DNA from: Hymenobacter setariae
GTDB taxonomy: Bacteria > Bacteroidota > Bacteroidia > Cytophagales > Hymenobacteraceae
DNA: 64,000 bases
Assembly (NCBI RefSeq): GCF_007713685.1
Contig: NZ_VMRJ01000001.1
Coordinates: 1,160,129 to 1,224,128, forward strand
Reading direction: 5' to 3'
Shown here: positions 8,766 through 18,388 of the stretch, one piece after another
Layout: each line of letters begins with the position of its first letter
How positions within the stretch are numbered: the first letter of the stretch is position 1
Notes under the pieces: generated by a model
Told to the model about the DNA's origin: nothing
Databases searched by the model: none
Seen by the model: the letters and a program-made list of their open reading frames with translations, nothing else
Program-made: the position numbers and the translations under genes

Positions 8766-9116
8766 ATGCTAGGCCATTAGCTGGTGATTTGCATTTTTTC
8801 TGGCTGTCAGTCAGCCGCTAGCTCGTTGCTTCAAGAATGGCCTGCAACGTACAGGTCGGCCGGGCGTCCCTTGCGTAAGGGCTTGTCAGGTACTTCGGCA
8901 ACTTACCAAACCTATGTGCTTAGTGCATGAACTAAGCAAATGAATTATTAATGAAATACTTGGCACTTACTCCTCCACCCAATTGATGGAGCAGACTAAT
9001 TTGAACTTGCTGGCAACCATTCATAGCGTAGTCAGTTTTAGTACAGAATTTGGGTGCTGGCGGCGAAGGTTTATAACTAAGATACCCACCTAGGGTATGG
9101 ACTATTGTAATAACGT
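8766..9116. other. Gene-free 351-bp region upstream of the efflux operon
   Basis: No convincing coding frame. It is less GC-rich than its surroundings and presumably carries the efflux promoter. The only clear structure is a dyad at 9082-9098; a weak CCCTTGCGTAAGGG hairpin lies near 8868. No exact TAnnTTTG box is seen. Confidence 0.6.
9082..9098. promoter_or_regulatory. Candidate operator dyad ahead of the RND operon
   Basis: ATACCC-ACCTA-GGGTAT, a 6-5-6 dyad, ends 18 nt before the permease ATG. Its place suggests a repressor site, but no regulator gene is adjacent. Confidence 0.35.
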
Positions 9117-12100
9117 ATGTGGATAGTAAGACTAGCGCTGGCGCGGCCCTACACCTTCGTGGTGATGGCGCTGCTCATTCTAATCGGGGGCGTGCTAACG
9201 ATTCAGCGCATGGCGGTGGACATTTTTCCGGACATTCCGATTCCGGTAGTGGGCATCGTGTGGACCTACAACGGCATCGCACCGGAGGAGATGAACCAGC
9301 GCATCGTGGTGCCGGTGCAGCGCTCCATTACCACGACCGTTAACAACGTAGAACACTTAGAAAGCCAGAGCCTTAAGGGCATCGGTCTCATTAAGGTATT
9401 TTTCCAGCCGGGCACCAACCCCGATGCGGGCGTTGCCCAAATTACGGCCATCACCCAAACGCTCCTGCGGGTACTGCCGCCCGGCATCACGCCGCCGCTT
9501 ATTATCCGCTATTCGGCTTCCAACGTGCCGATTGCGCAAACTTCGCTGAGTTCGGAAACCCTAGGTGAGTCGGACCTCTTCGATGCGGCCAACGCCTTTA
9601 TCCGGCCCGGCCTGGCGGTAGTGCAGGGCGCCTCGGTGCTGCTGCCAAATGGCGGCAAGCCCAAGCAAATAATGGTGGACCTCGACCCCGTGAAGCTTGC
9701 TGGCAAAAACCTAAGCGGCAACGACGTGGTGAATACGCTGCTGGCGCAAAACGTGATTATCCCAGCCGGCTCAGCCAAAATCGGCTCGCGCGAGTACGAT
9801 GTGCGGCTTAACTCCAGCCCCGAGGCGGTTGCTACGCTTAATGATTTGCCCATTAAGACGGTAGACGGTACTACGGTGTATATCCGCGATGTAGCCTTTG
9901 TGCACGAGGGCGCGGCGGTGCAGCAAAACGTAGTGCGCCAGAACGGGCGCCGCACGGCTATTATTCCAATTCTGAAAAGTGGCTCGGCTTCCACGCTAGC
10001 TATTATTGATAAGATTAAGCAAGTGCTGCCGAACATTCAGGCCAATGCTCCTCCGGGTCTGAATATCAAACTCTTGTTTGACCAATCGTTTTTCGTGCGG
10101 GCCAGCATCAAGGGCGTAATCATTGAAGCTAGCATCGCGGCGGGCCTCACGGCGCTCATGATTCTGCTGTTTTTGGGCTCGTGGCGCTCGACCCTCATTA
10201 TCGCCATCAGCATTCCGCTTTCGATTCTGGTCAGCATCATCGTGATGAATATTCTGGGCCAGACCCTGAATATTATGACCCTAGGTGGCCTTTCGCTGGC
10301 CGTGGGCATCTTGGTCGATGACGCGACGGTGGAAATAGAAAATATCCACCGCAACATGGGCCAGAAAAAGGGCCTCAAGCGCAGTATTCTGGATGGGGCG
10401 CAACAGATTGCGACGCCCGCGCTGGTAGCCACGCTGGCTATTTGCATCGTGTTCGTGCCGGTGTTTTTCTTAGGTGGGGTGGCCTCGGCCATTTTCGCCC
10501 CGCTCGCCACGGCGGTTATTTTCGCCATGCTGGCTTCGTACATTCTTAGCCGGACACTGGTGCCAACGTTAGTGATGTATTTGCTCCGCAAGGAGTTGCC
10601 CATCTATCACGCCCAGGAAGAAGAGGAGGTGCCAAGCGCCCACTTCCGCAACGGCCGCGAAGTGCCGCAGCACGAGCGCGACCTGGCGCGCCTGCGCCGC
10701 CAGCAGTTTGAGAAAGAGCACCCCAGCGGCACACCCGAAGAGGAAGCCGAGGAGCCTATCACCGATGCCGAGCGCAAGGCCGCCGATGGCATCACTAAAA
10801 GCTGGGTGTGGCGCTTGCACACGGCGTTTGAGCACCAGTTTGAGAAGTTTCGGGCCGTTTATACCAGCGCGCTCGACTGGGCATTGGATAACCGTAAGAA
10901 GGTAGTGACAGCCTTCGCGGTACTGTTTATCGGCTCGCTAGGGCTGTACCCGTTCATTGGCCAAAACTTCTTCCCAACCGTGGATGCCGGCCAGCTGCGC
11001 TTGCACATTCGGGTACCCACCGGCACGCGGGTAGAGGAAACCGAGCGCCGCTTCCGGCAGGTGGAAGAGGTTATTAAGCAAGTGATTCCGAAAGATGAGT
11101 TGGATTTGGTACTAGATAATATTGGCTTGCCAGCCATTCCGATTAATCTCATTCTCAGCGACAATCCTACCATCGGGGCGGGTGACGGCGAGATATTGGT
11201 GAGCATGCACGAGGAGCACGGCCCCACCGGTGAGTACATCGAGGAAATCCGCCGCCGCATTCACAAACAGTACCCCGACCTGGTTATCTTCTTCCAGCCT
11301 GCCGACATCGTAAACCAGACGCTGAACTTCGGTCTGCCCGCCCCCATTGATATTCAGGTATCGGGCCGCGACAAGGCTGCCAACAAGCGCATTGCCGAGG
11401 AGCTGAGCAAAAAGGTGGGCGCCGTATCAGGCGTTGTTGATGCATTTGTATACCAAGCATTTGACCAGCCACAGATTCGCCTCGACATCGACCGGGTGCG
11501 GGCGCAGCAGGCCGGCCTCACGCAGCGCGATATTGCCAACAACGTGCTCGTCAACCTGTCATCGAGTACCCAAACTAACCCCAACCAGTGGCTGAATCCG
11601 CAAAACGGCGTGAGCTACACCGTGGCTGTGCAAACGCCTCCGCGTGACCTCTCGACCACCGACGCGCTAGGCAACATCACCGTAACCGGCGCCACGCAGC
11701 CTAGCCCGCAGTTGCTTACCAGCTTTGCCCAATTGCGCCGCACCGAAACTACAGCCGTGGCTTCGGACTACAACATTCAGCGCACCGTGGATGTGTACGC
11801 CAGCGTGAGCCAGCGCGACCTAGGCGGCGTGAGCGGCGACATCCGTAAAATCATCGCGGCGGCGCAGAAGGAAGCGCCTAAGGGCACGACCATTACCCTA
11901 CGCGGGCAGTCGGAGTCGATGCGGACCTCCTTTATCGGCCTAGGGCTGGGTGTAGCGGGTGCTATTCTGCTGGTTTACTTGCTGATGGCGGTGAACTTCC
12001 AGAGCTGGCTCGACCCGCTCATCATTATTACAGCGCTACCGGGTGCATTGGCGGGCATCCTCTGGATGCTCTTTATTACCCAAACCACGCTCAGCGTGCC

Positions 12101-12467
12101 GGCCCTCATGGGTGCCATCATGTGCATTGGGGTAGCCACAGCCAACTCGATTCTGCTCGTCACGTTCGCCAATGAACGCCGCGAAGAAGAACCAGACCTC
12201 GACCCGCGGGATGCAGCTCTAGACGCTGGCTTCACCCGCCTACGCCCGGTACTAATGACGGCCCTGGCCATGATTATTGGCCTATTACCCATGTCTTTAG
12301 GCATGGGCGAGGGCGGCGAGCAAAACGCTCCCCTGGGTCGCGCCGTGATTGGCGGCCTAACACTAGCTACGATAACAACCTTGTTTTTTGTGCCGATTAT
12401 GTTTTCTTATCTGAAGAAGAAAGAAGAGCAACCGGCCGAGGCGGAAGCACAAGCACAAGCGGCGTAA
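9117..12467 (+). CDS. RND multidrug/solute efflux permease (AcrB/MdtB type)
   Basis: A 1116-residue inner-membrane pump that uses proton flux to drive export through the adaptor and channel encoded next. The N-terminus (WIVRLALARPYTFVVMALLILI) is the first membrane helix, followed by DIFPDIPIPVV and the long periplasmic porter domain. The proton-relay pair is in GILVDDATVEIENI near residue 400. A second repeat includes AIMCIGVATANSILLV and the final TLFFVPIMFSYL. Odd feature: residues about 488-580, at the cytoplasmic join between the two halves, hold an unusually long, highly charged insertion (runs of Glu/Arg). Heavy-metal CzcA-type motifs are not evident, so small organic substrates are more likely. 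Confidence 0.93.
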   Translation: MWIVRLALARPYTFVVMALLILIGGVLTIQRMAVDIFPDIPIPVVGIVWTYNGIAPEEMNQRIVVPVQRSITTTVNNVEHLESQSLKGIGLIKVFFQPGTNPDAGVAQITAITQTLLRVLPPGITPPLIIRYSASNVPIAQTSLSSETLGESDLFDAANAFIRPGLAVVQGASVLLPNGGKPKQIMVDLDPVKLAGKNLSGNDVVNTLLAQNVIIPAGSAKIGSREYDVRLNSSPEAVATLNDLPIKTVDGTTVYIRDVAFVHEGAAVQQNVVRQNGRRTAIIPILKSGSASTLAIIDKIKQVLPNIQANAPPGLNIKLLFDQSFFVRASIKGVIIEASIAAGLTALMILLFLGSWRSTLIIAISIPLSILVSIIVMNILGQTLNIMTLGGLSLAVGILVDDATVEIENIHRNMGQKKGLKRSILDGAQQIATPALVATLAICIVFVPVFFLGGVASAIFAPLATAVIFAMLASYILSRTLVPTLVMYLLRKELPIYHAQEEEEVPSAHFRNGREVPQHERDLARLRRQQFEKEHPSGTPEEEAEEPITDAERKAADGITKSWVWRLHTAFEHQFEKFRAVYTSALDWALDNRKKVVTAFAVLFIGSLGLYPFIGQNFFPTVDAGQLRLHIRVPTGTRVEETERRFRQVEEVIKQVIPKDELDLVLDNIGLPAIPINLILSDNPTIGAGDGEILVSMHEEHGPTGEYIEEIRRRIHKQYPDLVIFFQPADIVNQTLNFGLPAPIDIQVSGRDKAANKRIAEELSKKVGAVSGVVDAFVYQAFDQPQIRLDIDRVRAQQAGLTQRDIANNVLVNLSSSTQTNPNQWLNPQNGVSYTVAVQTPPRDLSTTDALGNITVTGATQPSPQLLTSFAQLRRTETTAVASDYNIQRTVDVYASVSQRDLGGVSGDIRKIIAAAQKEAPKGTTITLRGQSESMRTSFIGLGLGVAGAILLVYLLMAVNFQSWLDPLIIITALPGALAGILWMLFITQTTLSVPALMGAIMCIGVATANSILLVTFANERREEEPDLDPRDAALDAGFTRLRPVLMTALAMIIGLLPMSLGMGEGGEQNAPLGRAVIGGLTLATITTLFFVPIMFSYLKKKEEQPAEAEAQAQAA

Positions 12468-12562
12468 CCCACTTTCCCGCGCCCTCCCCCAAAAGAGGAT
12501 ACGGGGAAATGATGCTCACCACGCCTGCTCACGCTACTATAGTTTATAAGTAATCCATCTGA

Positions 12563-13759
12563 ATGTCAACCGAAGAACGAAATAGCGGCAGTGGTCGCTT
12601 CTGGCTGCTTATCATTATTGCCTTAGTTGTATTTGCAGGGCTGTTCGTGCTGGGCTGGCTGCCGCGCCACCGCCGCGACACCGCCCGCGACGAAGAAAAG
12701 CAGGAGCAGCAGACGGCCAAGCCCGTCGTGACCGTGCAGCCCGCCAAAGCCGCCCCCGATACCACCAGCGTGACCCTCCCCGCCGACCTACGCTCGCAGC
12801 ACGAAACCGAGCTGTTTGCCCGCGTCAATGGCTTTGTGCAGAGTTGGAAGGCCGACATTGGACAGCGTGTGCGGCGGGGCCAGGTGCTGGCTACTATCAC
12901 CACGCCCGAGCTCGACCAGCAGATAGCACAGGCCCAGGCCAACTTGGCACTAGCCCGCACCTCGTTTGGCCGTTTGCAGAGCGTGACGCTGCCCGGTGCT
13001 ATTTCGAAGCAAGAACTAGATGCCGGCCAGGCGCAGTATCTAGCTCAGCAGGCCGTGGTGAAACAGCTACAAGCCCAGCGCTCGTTTCGGCAGGTAATCG
13101 CACCTTTCAATGGCACCGTGACCCAGCGTAATGTGGATGTGGGCACGCTCGTGACGGGGGGCAACGCTACTGGCTCGCAGCTCTTTAAGGTAGAGCAAAC
13201 TGACACGCTCCGCGCCTTTGTGGACGTGCCGCAGAACTTCGTGCCTAGCATCAAGCGTGGCTTGTCGGCCAGCATCATCGTGCCCGAATTTCCAAACAAG
13301 CCTTTCAAAGGCATTGTGGCTCGCGATGCCGAAGCCCTCGACCCGCAAACCCGCACCCTACGCACCGAAGTGCGCCTGCCCAACCGCCAGGGCCAGCTGC
13401 GCCCCGGCACCTACGGCCAGGTACGCTTCAAGCTACCGCAAACTGCGCCCACTGTCCTTATCTCAGCCAACGCATTGGTACCCAGCGGTACCGAGCAGAA
13501 AGTAGCGGTGGTGCAAGATGGTAAAGTTCACTACCAAAACATCGTGGTAAGCCGCGATTTTGGCGCAAATCTCGAAGTCAGCCAGGGACTGAAGGGTGGC
13601 GAAATGCTGGTTATCAACCCCGGCGAAAACCTCACCGAAGGCCTCGAAGTGGGCACCAAGCTAGCCGAGGCACCTAAGAAACCCGCCGGCCCAGCACCCG
13701 CCGCACCGCGTCCTAACGACCCCGACGCGCCGCGCGTATCGTCGCCGCTAGGCAAGTAG
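12563..13759 (+). CDS. RND periplasmic adaptor (membrane fusion protein, HlyD family)
   Basis: A 398-residue adaptor linking the permease to the outer-membrane channel. It has one N-terminal membrane anchor (FWLLIIIALVVFAGLFVL, about residues 14-31), a lipoyl-like half-motif VNGFVQSWKADIGQRVRRGQ, an alpha-helical hairpin with repeated Gln/Ala, the second lipoyl half IAPFNGTVTQRNVDVGTLV and a beta-barrel with LDPQTRTLRTEV. A Pro/Ala-rich tail ends the protein. It lies 95 bp after the permease and is clearly part of the same operon. Confidence 0.92.
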   Translation: MSTEERNSGSGRFWLLIIIALVVFAGLFVLGWLPRHRRDTARDEEKQEQQTAKPVVTVQPAKAAPDTTSVTLPADLRSQHETELFARVNGFVQSWKADIGQRVRRGQVLATITTPELDQQIAQAQANLALARTSFGRLQSVTLPGAISKQELDAGQAQYLAQQAVVKQLQAQRSFRQVIAPFNGTVTQRNVDVGTLVTGGNATGSQLFKVEQTDTLRAFVDVPQNFVPSIKRGLSASIIVPEFPNKPFKGIVARDAEALDPQTRTLRTEVRLPNRQGQLRPGTYGQVRFKLPQTAPTVLISANALVPSGTEQKVAVVQDGKVHYQNIVVSRDFGANLEVSQGLKGGEMLVINPGENLTEGLEVGTKLAEAPKKPAGPAPAAPRPNDPDAPRVSSPLGK

Positions 13760-13789
13760 TTATTCAGTTGGTTGCTAATACTTTGCTGA

Positions 13790-13885
13790 GTCATGCAGCG
13801 CGCAGCGAAGCATCTCGCGTGTTCACATCTGCGAACGTTGGAATTTGCTGCGCCGCACGAGATGCTTCGCTGCGCGCTGCATGAC
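13790..13885. repeat. Palindromic intergenic repeat (GTCATGC family), copy 2
   Basis: Arms start GTCATGCAGCGCGCAGCGAA and end in the mirror GCTGCATGAC, with an imperfect centre. It sits between the adaptor and channel genes inside one operon. Confidence 0.9.
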
Positions 13886-13927
13886 AGACGCGCTAAGCGA
13901 CCAAGAACTAGACATTAATTTATCCGA

Positions 13928-15457
13928 ATGCGTAGTACCCCTCTTATCTTATTAGGCTTAACCCTAGGTGGCTGCGCAGCCACGCGCTATCACTACGACC
14001 CGCCCACCCAGGCCATCCCTACAGCCTGGAAAAATGCGCATCCGGCCGACTCTCTAGGTCGCATTCAGCCCGAGCGTCCCGTAGCTGCGCCCACCGAAGC
14101 CCCGCCGCAGCTGAGCCAAACCCCAGCCGCCGGGCCGTGGTGGGCGGTGTTTAATGACACGACCCTAACTCGGCTCGAAACCCAGGCTAACGCGCTCAAC
14201 TTCAGCACGCGAGCGGCGGTGGCCCGGGTTGAGCAGGCGCGGGCGCAACTGCGCATTGCCGATGCCCAGCGGGCGCCGGTGGTGGCTATTGCGCCCTCCA
14301 CGTATTACTCGCAGTTGTCGGCGCTGCGGCCCCGGCAGGCGTCGGCCATTCCGGCCGTAGCGGTCAATCAAAACCAGTTTTACGTACCCGTCAATGTAAA
14401 TTATGAGGTAGACCTATGGGGCCGCCTTCGGCGTAATGCCCAGGCTGCCACCGCCAACCTACAAGCCACCGAAGACGACGAGCAGGCCGTGCGCCTGACC
14501 GTAGCCGCCGATGCCGCTAACGCCTACTTTAGTTTGCGCGGCCTCGATGCTGAGTTACTAGTACTCGATAGTGCCCGCCAGGCGCGCCGCTACAACGTGC
14601 AGCTCACTAGTGCCCGCTTTAAGGCTGGTGTGGACAACGAAATCGGCGTGCGCCGCTCCGAAACCGAGCTGGCCAATGTAGAAGCCAGCGCTGTGGAGCT
14701 ACGTCGCCAGCGCGCCGGCCTAGTGGCTTCGCTCTCGACCCTTACGGGCCGTCCGGCAAGCAGCTTTGTGCTGCCCTCGGTGCAGCCCGATTCGGTGGGC
14801 CCAGTTATTCCGATACCCGACCAACGCCAGGTGCCGGCCACGCCACCCGGCCCGCTGCTGCCCGCGGCGCCCGTTATTCCGGCCAACGTGCCGGCCCAGC
14901 TGCTCGCCCGCCGCCCCGACCTGCGCCGCGCCGAGCGCCTCACCGCCGCCGCCGACCTGCGCGCCAAAGCCGCCCGCCTGGCCCGCCTGCCCACGCTACA
15001 ACTCAATGGCTATATCGGCCCCCAAACCACCAACGTAGGCGACCTTCCCAAGCTAGCCAATGCCTATACCTACTACGTGGGCGGCGGCTTCAACATCCCC
15101 ATCTTCGACGGGGGCCGCCTGCGCGGCAACCAGCAGCTAGCTGAGGCCCAGACCAACGAGGTAGTTGCCAATTTCCGCAACCTCACCCTTACGGCCTACG
15201 AGGAAGTGGAAACTGCCCTAGCCGACGTAGCTAGCAGCCAGGCCCAGCTAGCCGCCCAGCAGCGCGCCCTGCGCGCCGCTCGCCTCGCCGGCCGCCTTAC
15301 ACTAGAGCGCTATCGTCGCGGCCTCACCGACTACTTCGCCGTGGTCGATGCCGACCGCCAAACTCTCGATGCCGCCCGCCTTGTGGTGCAAACCCAAACC
15401 ACACAGCTTCGTGCTGCCGTGCAGCTAGTGCGCACCCTAGGCGGCGGTTGGCAATAG
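13928..15457 (+). CDS. Outer-membrane efflux channel, NodT/TolC family lipoprotein
   Basis: A 509-residue channel completing the tripartite pump. The first 16 residues end in a lipobox (LGLTLGGC, Cys16), as expected for NodT-type channels. WWAVFNDTTLTRLETQANALN opens the first helical repeat. Long amphipathic helices with VNYEVDLWGRLRRN and the second-repeat GGGFNIPIFDGGRLRGN are family hallmarks, and YRRGLTDYFAVVDADRQTL lies near the end. The order permease-adaptor-channel differs from the usual adaptor-first order. A palindromic repeat separates it from the adaptor gene. Confidence 0.93.
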   Translation: MRSTPLILLGLTLGGCAATRYHYDPPTQAIPTAWKNAHPADSLGRIQPERPVAAPTEAPPQLSQTPAAGPWWAVFNDTTLTRLETQANALNFSTRAAVARVEQARAQLRIADAQRAPVVAIAPSTYYSQLSALRPRQASAIPAVAVNQNQFYVPVNVNYEVDLWGRLRRNAQAATANLQATEDDEQAVRLTVAADAANAYFSLRGLDAELLVLDSARQARRYNVQLTSARFKAGVDNEIGVRRSETELANVEASAVELRRQRAGLVASLSTLTGRPASSFVLPSVQPDSVGPVIPIPDQRQVPATPPGPLLPAAPVIPANVPAQLLARRPDLRRAERLTAAADLRAKAARLARLPTLQLNGYIGPQTTNVGDLPKLANAYTYYVGGGFNIPIFDGGRLRGNQQLAEAQTNEVVANFRNLTLTAYEEVETALADVASSQAQLAAQQRALRAARLAGRLTLERYRRGLTDYFAVVDADRQTLDAARLVVQTQTTQLRAAVQLVRTLGGGWQ

Positions 15458-15470
15458 GCTTTAACCGTCT

Positions 15471-15561
15471 GTCATGCTGACGAAGGAAGCATCCTGCGTG
15501 GTGCAGTAATGTTACTCAACTAGTAAGCAGGCGGACAAGATGCTTCCTTCGTCAGTATGAC
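15471..15561. repeat. Palindromic intergenic repeat (GTCATGC family), copy 3
   Basis: Second subtype: arms start GTCATGCTGACGAAGGAAGC and end CGTCAGTATGAC. The centre shares GTGGTGCAGTAA with copies 1 and 4. Confidence 0.88.
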
Positions 15562-15619
15562 AAACGGTTAGTTATCGCTTCCTAACGGTTCACAAAATCG
15601 CTACTTCTCTGTTGTCTCC

Positions 15620-15652
15620 GCGCCGGGCCACCCGCCCGGCGCTTTTGTGTTT
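15620..15652 (+). terminator. GC-rich hairpin with T-tract abutting the ABC exporter start
   Basis: GCGCCGGGC, a 5-nt loop and GCCCGGCGC are followed by TTTTGTGTTT and then directly by ATG at 15653. It has terminator form and may end the efflux operon or attenuate the exporter. Confidence 0.7.
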
Positions 15653-17425
15653 ATGAAACTACTCTACTCCTACCTGCGCCACTACTGGGGCCTACTGGCG
15701 CTGGCGCTGCTGCTGGCAGCTACCAACCAGATTTTCTCGCTGCTCGACCCGTACATTTTCCGCAAGCTGGTCGACCATTTTACGCCGAAAGAGGGCGGCG
15801 CGGGCTTTCATATCGTGCCGTTCTGGCCCTTTTTCAAAGAGGCGATACCTTATATCGGGCTTATGCTAGGTGTCGCCATGGTGTCGCGTGTGGCTAAGAA
15901 CTTCCAGGATTACTACGTCAACGTGATTACCCAACGGCTGGGGGCGCAGCTGTACTCCGATGGGCTGCGGCACTCGCTCGATTTGCCTTATCAGGTATTT
16001 GAGGACCAACGCTCGGGCGAGACCCTAGGCAAGCTTCAGAAGGTGCGTATCGATGTAGAGAAGCTAATTCAAGGCTTTGTCAACGTGCTATTTACGGCGT
16101 TGGTGGGCATCATCTTCGTGATGTGGTACGCCATCAGCGTGTACTGGCCTATTGCGCTGGGGTACTTCCTCACTATTCCGCTGCTGGGCATCTTGAGCTT
16201 TGCGCTGAGCAAAAAAATCAAGGTTATCCAGAAGACCATCGTGGGTGAGACTACGGCCCTGGCCGGCGCCACCACCGAAAGCCTGCGCAACATCGAGCTG
16301 ATTAAAAGCCTAGGTTTGGCCCAGCAGGAAACTAAGCGCCTCAACGGCATCACCGACCGCATCCTGAAGCTGGAGCTGCGCAAGGTGCGCTACCTGCGCT
16401 CGCTAAGCTTTGTGCAGGGCACGTTCGTGAACTTGCTACGCAACGTTATCATCTTGCTGCTTTTGTATTTGCTGGTGCAGCGACACATCAGCCTAGGTCA
16501 GTTTTTCTCGTTCTTTATTTACTCGTTTTCCATTTTTGGGCCGCTGCAAGAGCTGGGTACTATCATTGGGTCGTACCGCGAAGCCGAGGCCTCGCTGGGC
16601 AATTTCCAGCAGATTCTGGACACGCCCCGCGACGTGAAGCCCGCCCACCCGCAGCCCATCGCCAAAATCGAAACACTGGCCTTCGACCACGTAGTATTTA
16701 AACACCTCACCGCCCCCGCTCCAGCACTGGCCAGTATTTCGTTTGGGGCCAAGCTCGGCGAAACCATCGCGTTCGTCGGCCCCAGCGGCTCGGGCAAAAC
16801 CACGCTCGTGAAGCTACTCGTGGGCCTCTACCCCGCCCAGAGCGGTCAGATTCGCTACAATAATATTCCGAGCACGGAGGTGGACCTAGACCAGTTGCGC
16901 GAGCAAATTGGCTTCGTGACCCAGGACACGCAGTTGTTTGCTGGTACCATTCGCGAAAACCTGCGCTTCGTGGCCCCCCACGCCACCGATGCCGAGTGCC
17001 TCGCCGCCCTGCACCAGGCGGCGGCCGATTCGCTACTGGCCCGCGCTCCGCAGGGCCTCGACACCGTGCTTGGCGAGGGCGGCGTGAAGGTGAGCGGCGG
17101 CGAAAAGCAGCGCCTCAGCATCGCCCGCGCCCTGCTGCGCCACCCTACCTTACTGGTATTCGACGAGGCTACGTCGGCCCTCGACTCGCTTACAGAAGAG
17201 GAAATCGGCCGCACGGTGCGCGAGCTGTCGGGCTCGCGCCAGCACATCACGGTGCTCATTGCGCACCGCCTCAGCACCATCTTGCACGCCGACCGCATTT
17301 TCGTGCTGGAGCGCGGGCAGGTAGCCGAGCAGGGCCGCCACGAGGAGCTGCTGGCCCAAAAAGGCCTGTACTACGCCATGTGGCGCCAGCAGATTGGCGA
17401 GCGCAAAGAAGTGGCGGTGGGGTAA
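15653..17425 (+). CDS. ABC exporter, fused permease and ATPase
   Basis: A 590-residue half-transporter expected to work as a dimer in the inner membrane. Residues 1-320 form a six-helix ABC_membrane domain (first helix in YWGLLALALLLAATNQIFSL). Residues about 345-585 form the ATPase, with Walker A GPSGSGKTTLVKLL (near 377), Q-loop GFVTQDTQLF, signature VSGGEKQRLSIARALL, Walker B LLVFDEATSALD and H-loop LIAHRLST. A GTG two codons upstream is possible, but the ATG is preferred. Family members export lipids, peptides or drugs; the substrate cannot be told. It is close to the efflux operon but separated by a repeat and a hairpin. Confidence 0.92.
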   Translation: MKLLYSYLRHYWGLLALALLLAATNQIFSLLDPYIFRKLVDHFTPKEGGAGFHIVPFWPFFKEAIPYIGLMLGVAMVSRVAKNFQDYYVNVITQRLGAQLYSDGLRHSLDLPYQVFEDQRSGETLGKLQKVRIDVEKLIQGFVNVLFTALVGIIFVMWYAISVYWPIALGYFLTIPLLGILSFALSKKIKVIQKTIVGETTALAGATTESLRNIELIKSLGLAQQETKRLNGITDRILKLELRKVRYLRSLSFVQGTFVNLLRNVIILLLLYLLVQRHISLGQFFSFFIYSFSIFGPLQELGTIIGSYREAEASLGNFQQILDTPRDVKPAHPQPIAKIETLAFDHVVFKHLTAPAPALASISFGAKLGETIAFVGPSGSGKTTLVKLLVGLYPAQSGQIRYNNIPSTEVDLDQLREQIGFVTQDTQLFAGTIRENLRFVAPHATDAECLAALHQAAADSLLARAPQGLDTVLGEGGVKVSGGEKQRLSIARALLRHPTLLVFDEATSALDSLTEEEIGRTVRELSGSRQHITVLIAHRLSTILHADRIFVLERGQVAEQGRHEELLAQKGLYYAMWRQQIGERKEVAVG

Positions 17426-17482
17426 CGATTAGTAACCAAGAAATCAGCTGGCTGGCCCTAAGTAACGACTTCAACGCTGCGC

Positions 17483-17513
17483 TTGCTAAAGGCAGTCGGA
17501 GCGCCTTACCTTG
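17483..17513 (+). promoter_or_regulatory. Possible promoter for the DoxX gene
   Basis: TTG at 17483-17485, then 21 nt, then TACCTTG at 17507-17513. This is close to the TTG/TAnnTTTG pattern, 26 nt before the ATG. Confidence 0.35.
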
Positions 17514-17538
17514 CACCTGCTCACCTCATTCTCTCACC

Positions 17539-17907
17539 ATGTCCTCTACCCGCAATATCATCGCCTGGATTCTTCAAATTCTGCTGGCCGTTGCCTTTAT
17601 CGCGTCGGGCGGCAACAAGCTGTTGCATCTCGCCGACACGGTGAAAGGCTTTGGTGGCATGGGCTTTCCGAGCTGGTTTGCCTATTTCATTGCGGCGGCC
17701 GAGGTGCTGGGCGGCATCGGCCTACTGGTGCCGCGCTTTACGCGCCCAGCGGCCTTAGGCCTTCTACTTATTATGATTGGCGCGGCCTACGTGCACACCA
17801 CCAAAATTCCGGGCGGCCTGCTGCCTAATGGGCTACCGGCGCTGGTGCTACTAGTGCTGCTCATAGTGGTGTATCTGCTGCGTCGCCCCGCGGCTGCCCG
17901 CGCTTAA
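17539..17907 (+). CDS. DoxX family membrane protein
   Basis: A 122-residue protein of four hydrophobic helices, starting MSSTRNIIAWILQILLAVAFIASGGNKL. The ASGGNKL and AAAEVLGGIGLLVPRFTRPAALGLLLIM segments match DoxX/DoxX-like inner-membrane proteins, a broad group connected to thiosulfate:quinone oxidoreductase subunits and redox stress. The ATG at 17539 gives the normal family length; the same frame extends far upstream through the ABC gene in the wrong phase and is not coding there. Function remains general. Confidence 0.85.
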   Translation: MSSTRNIIAWILQILLAVAFIASGGNKLLHLADTVKGFGGMGFPSWFAYFIAAAEVLGGIGLLVPRFTRPAALGLLLIMIGAAYVHTTKIPGGLLPNGLPALVLLVLLIVVYLLRRPAAARA

Positions 17908-17963
17908 AATTGCTTTCATAGAAGAATGATGGCGCAGCCAATGCGCCGCTATTCTTAGTTCAA

Positions 17964-18380
17964 ATGGAATCTCCCGCCGAAACCGAAGAAGTATACGCCA
18001 TTCCGGCCTCCTACCGGAAGATGGAAAACCTGCACATCCTGTTCTGGCTCGTCAAGGACATTAGCTGGTGCATGATTTGGAAAACGCTGGGCATCATCAT
18101 GGTTTTTCCAACCTTGAGTATCGCCCTGCTTATCACCTGGCGCACGCGCGGCATCAAAGCCGAGCTGGCGCATAACCTAGCCATTGTCTTCTGGATTTCG
18201 GCCAACTCGTACTGGATGATGAGCGAGTTTTTTGGCTTCGACACGGTGCCCATCGGCACCATTACCGATGGCAAGCATCTGGCGATTATTCCATTTAGCA
18301 TTGGGCTGTTCATTCTGCTGTACTACTACATCGTGCAGAAACCCCGCGAAACCCGCGAGGACCAAGTGGCGACGTTGTAA
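17964..18380 (+). CDS. Conserved small membrane protein, unknown function
   Basis: A 138-residue protein starting at an ATG. After an acidic N-terminus and ASYRKMENLHILFWLVKDISWCMIWK it has three membrane helices (around LGIIMVFPTLSIALLITW, NLAIVFWISANSYWMMSEFF and LAIIPFSIGLFILLYYYIVQ). Such proteins are widespread in Bacteroidota without an assigned role. It lies 56 bp after the DoxX gene and could be co-transcribed. Confidence 0.7.
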   Translation: MESPAETEEVYAIPASYRKMENLHILFWLVKDISWCMIWKTLGIIMVFPTLSIALLITWRTRGIKAELAHNLAIVFWISANSYWMMSEFFGFDTVPIGTITDGKHLAIIPFSIGLFILLYYYIVQKPRETREDQVATL

Positions 18381-18388
18381 CTATATCC

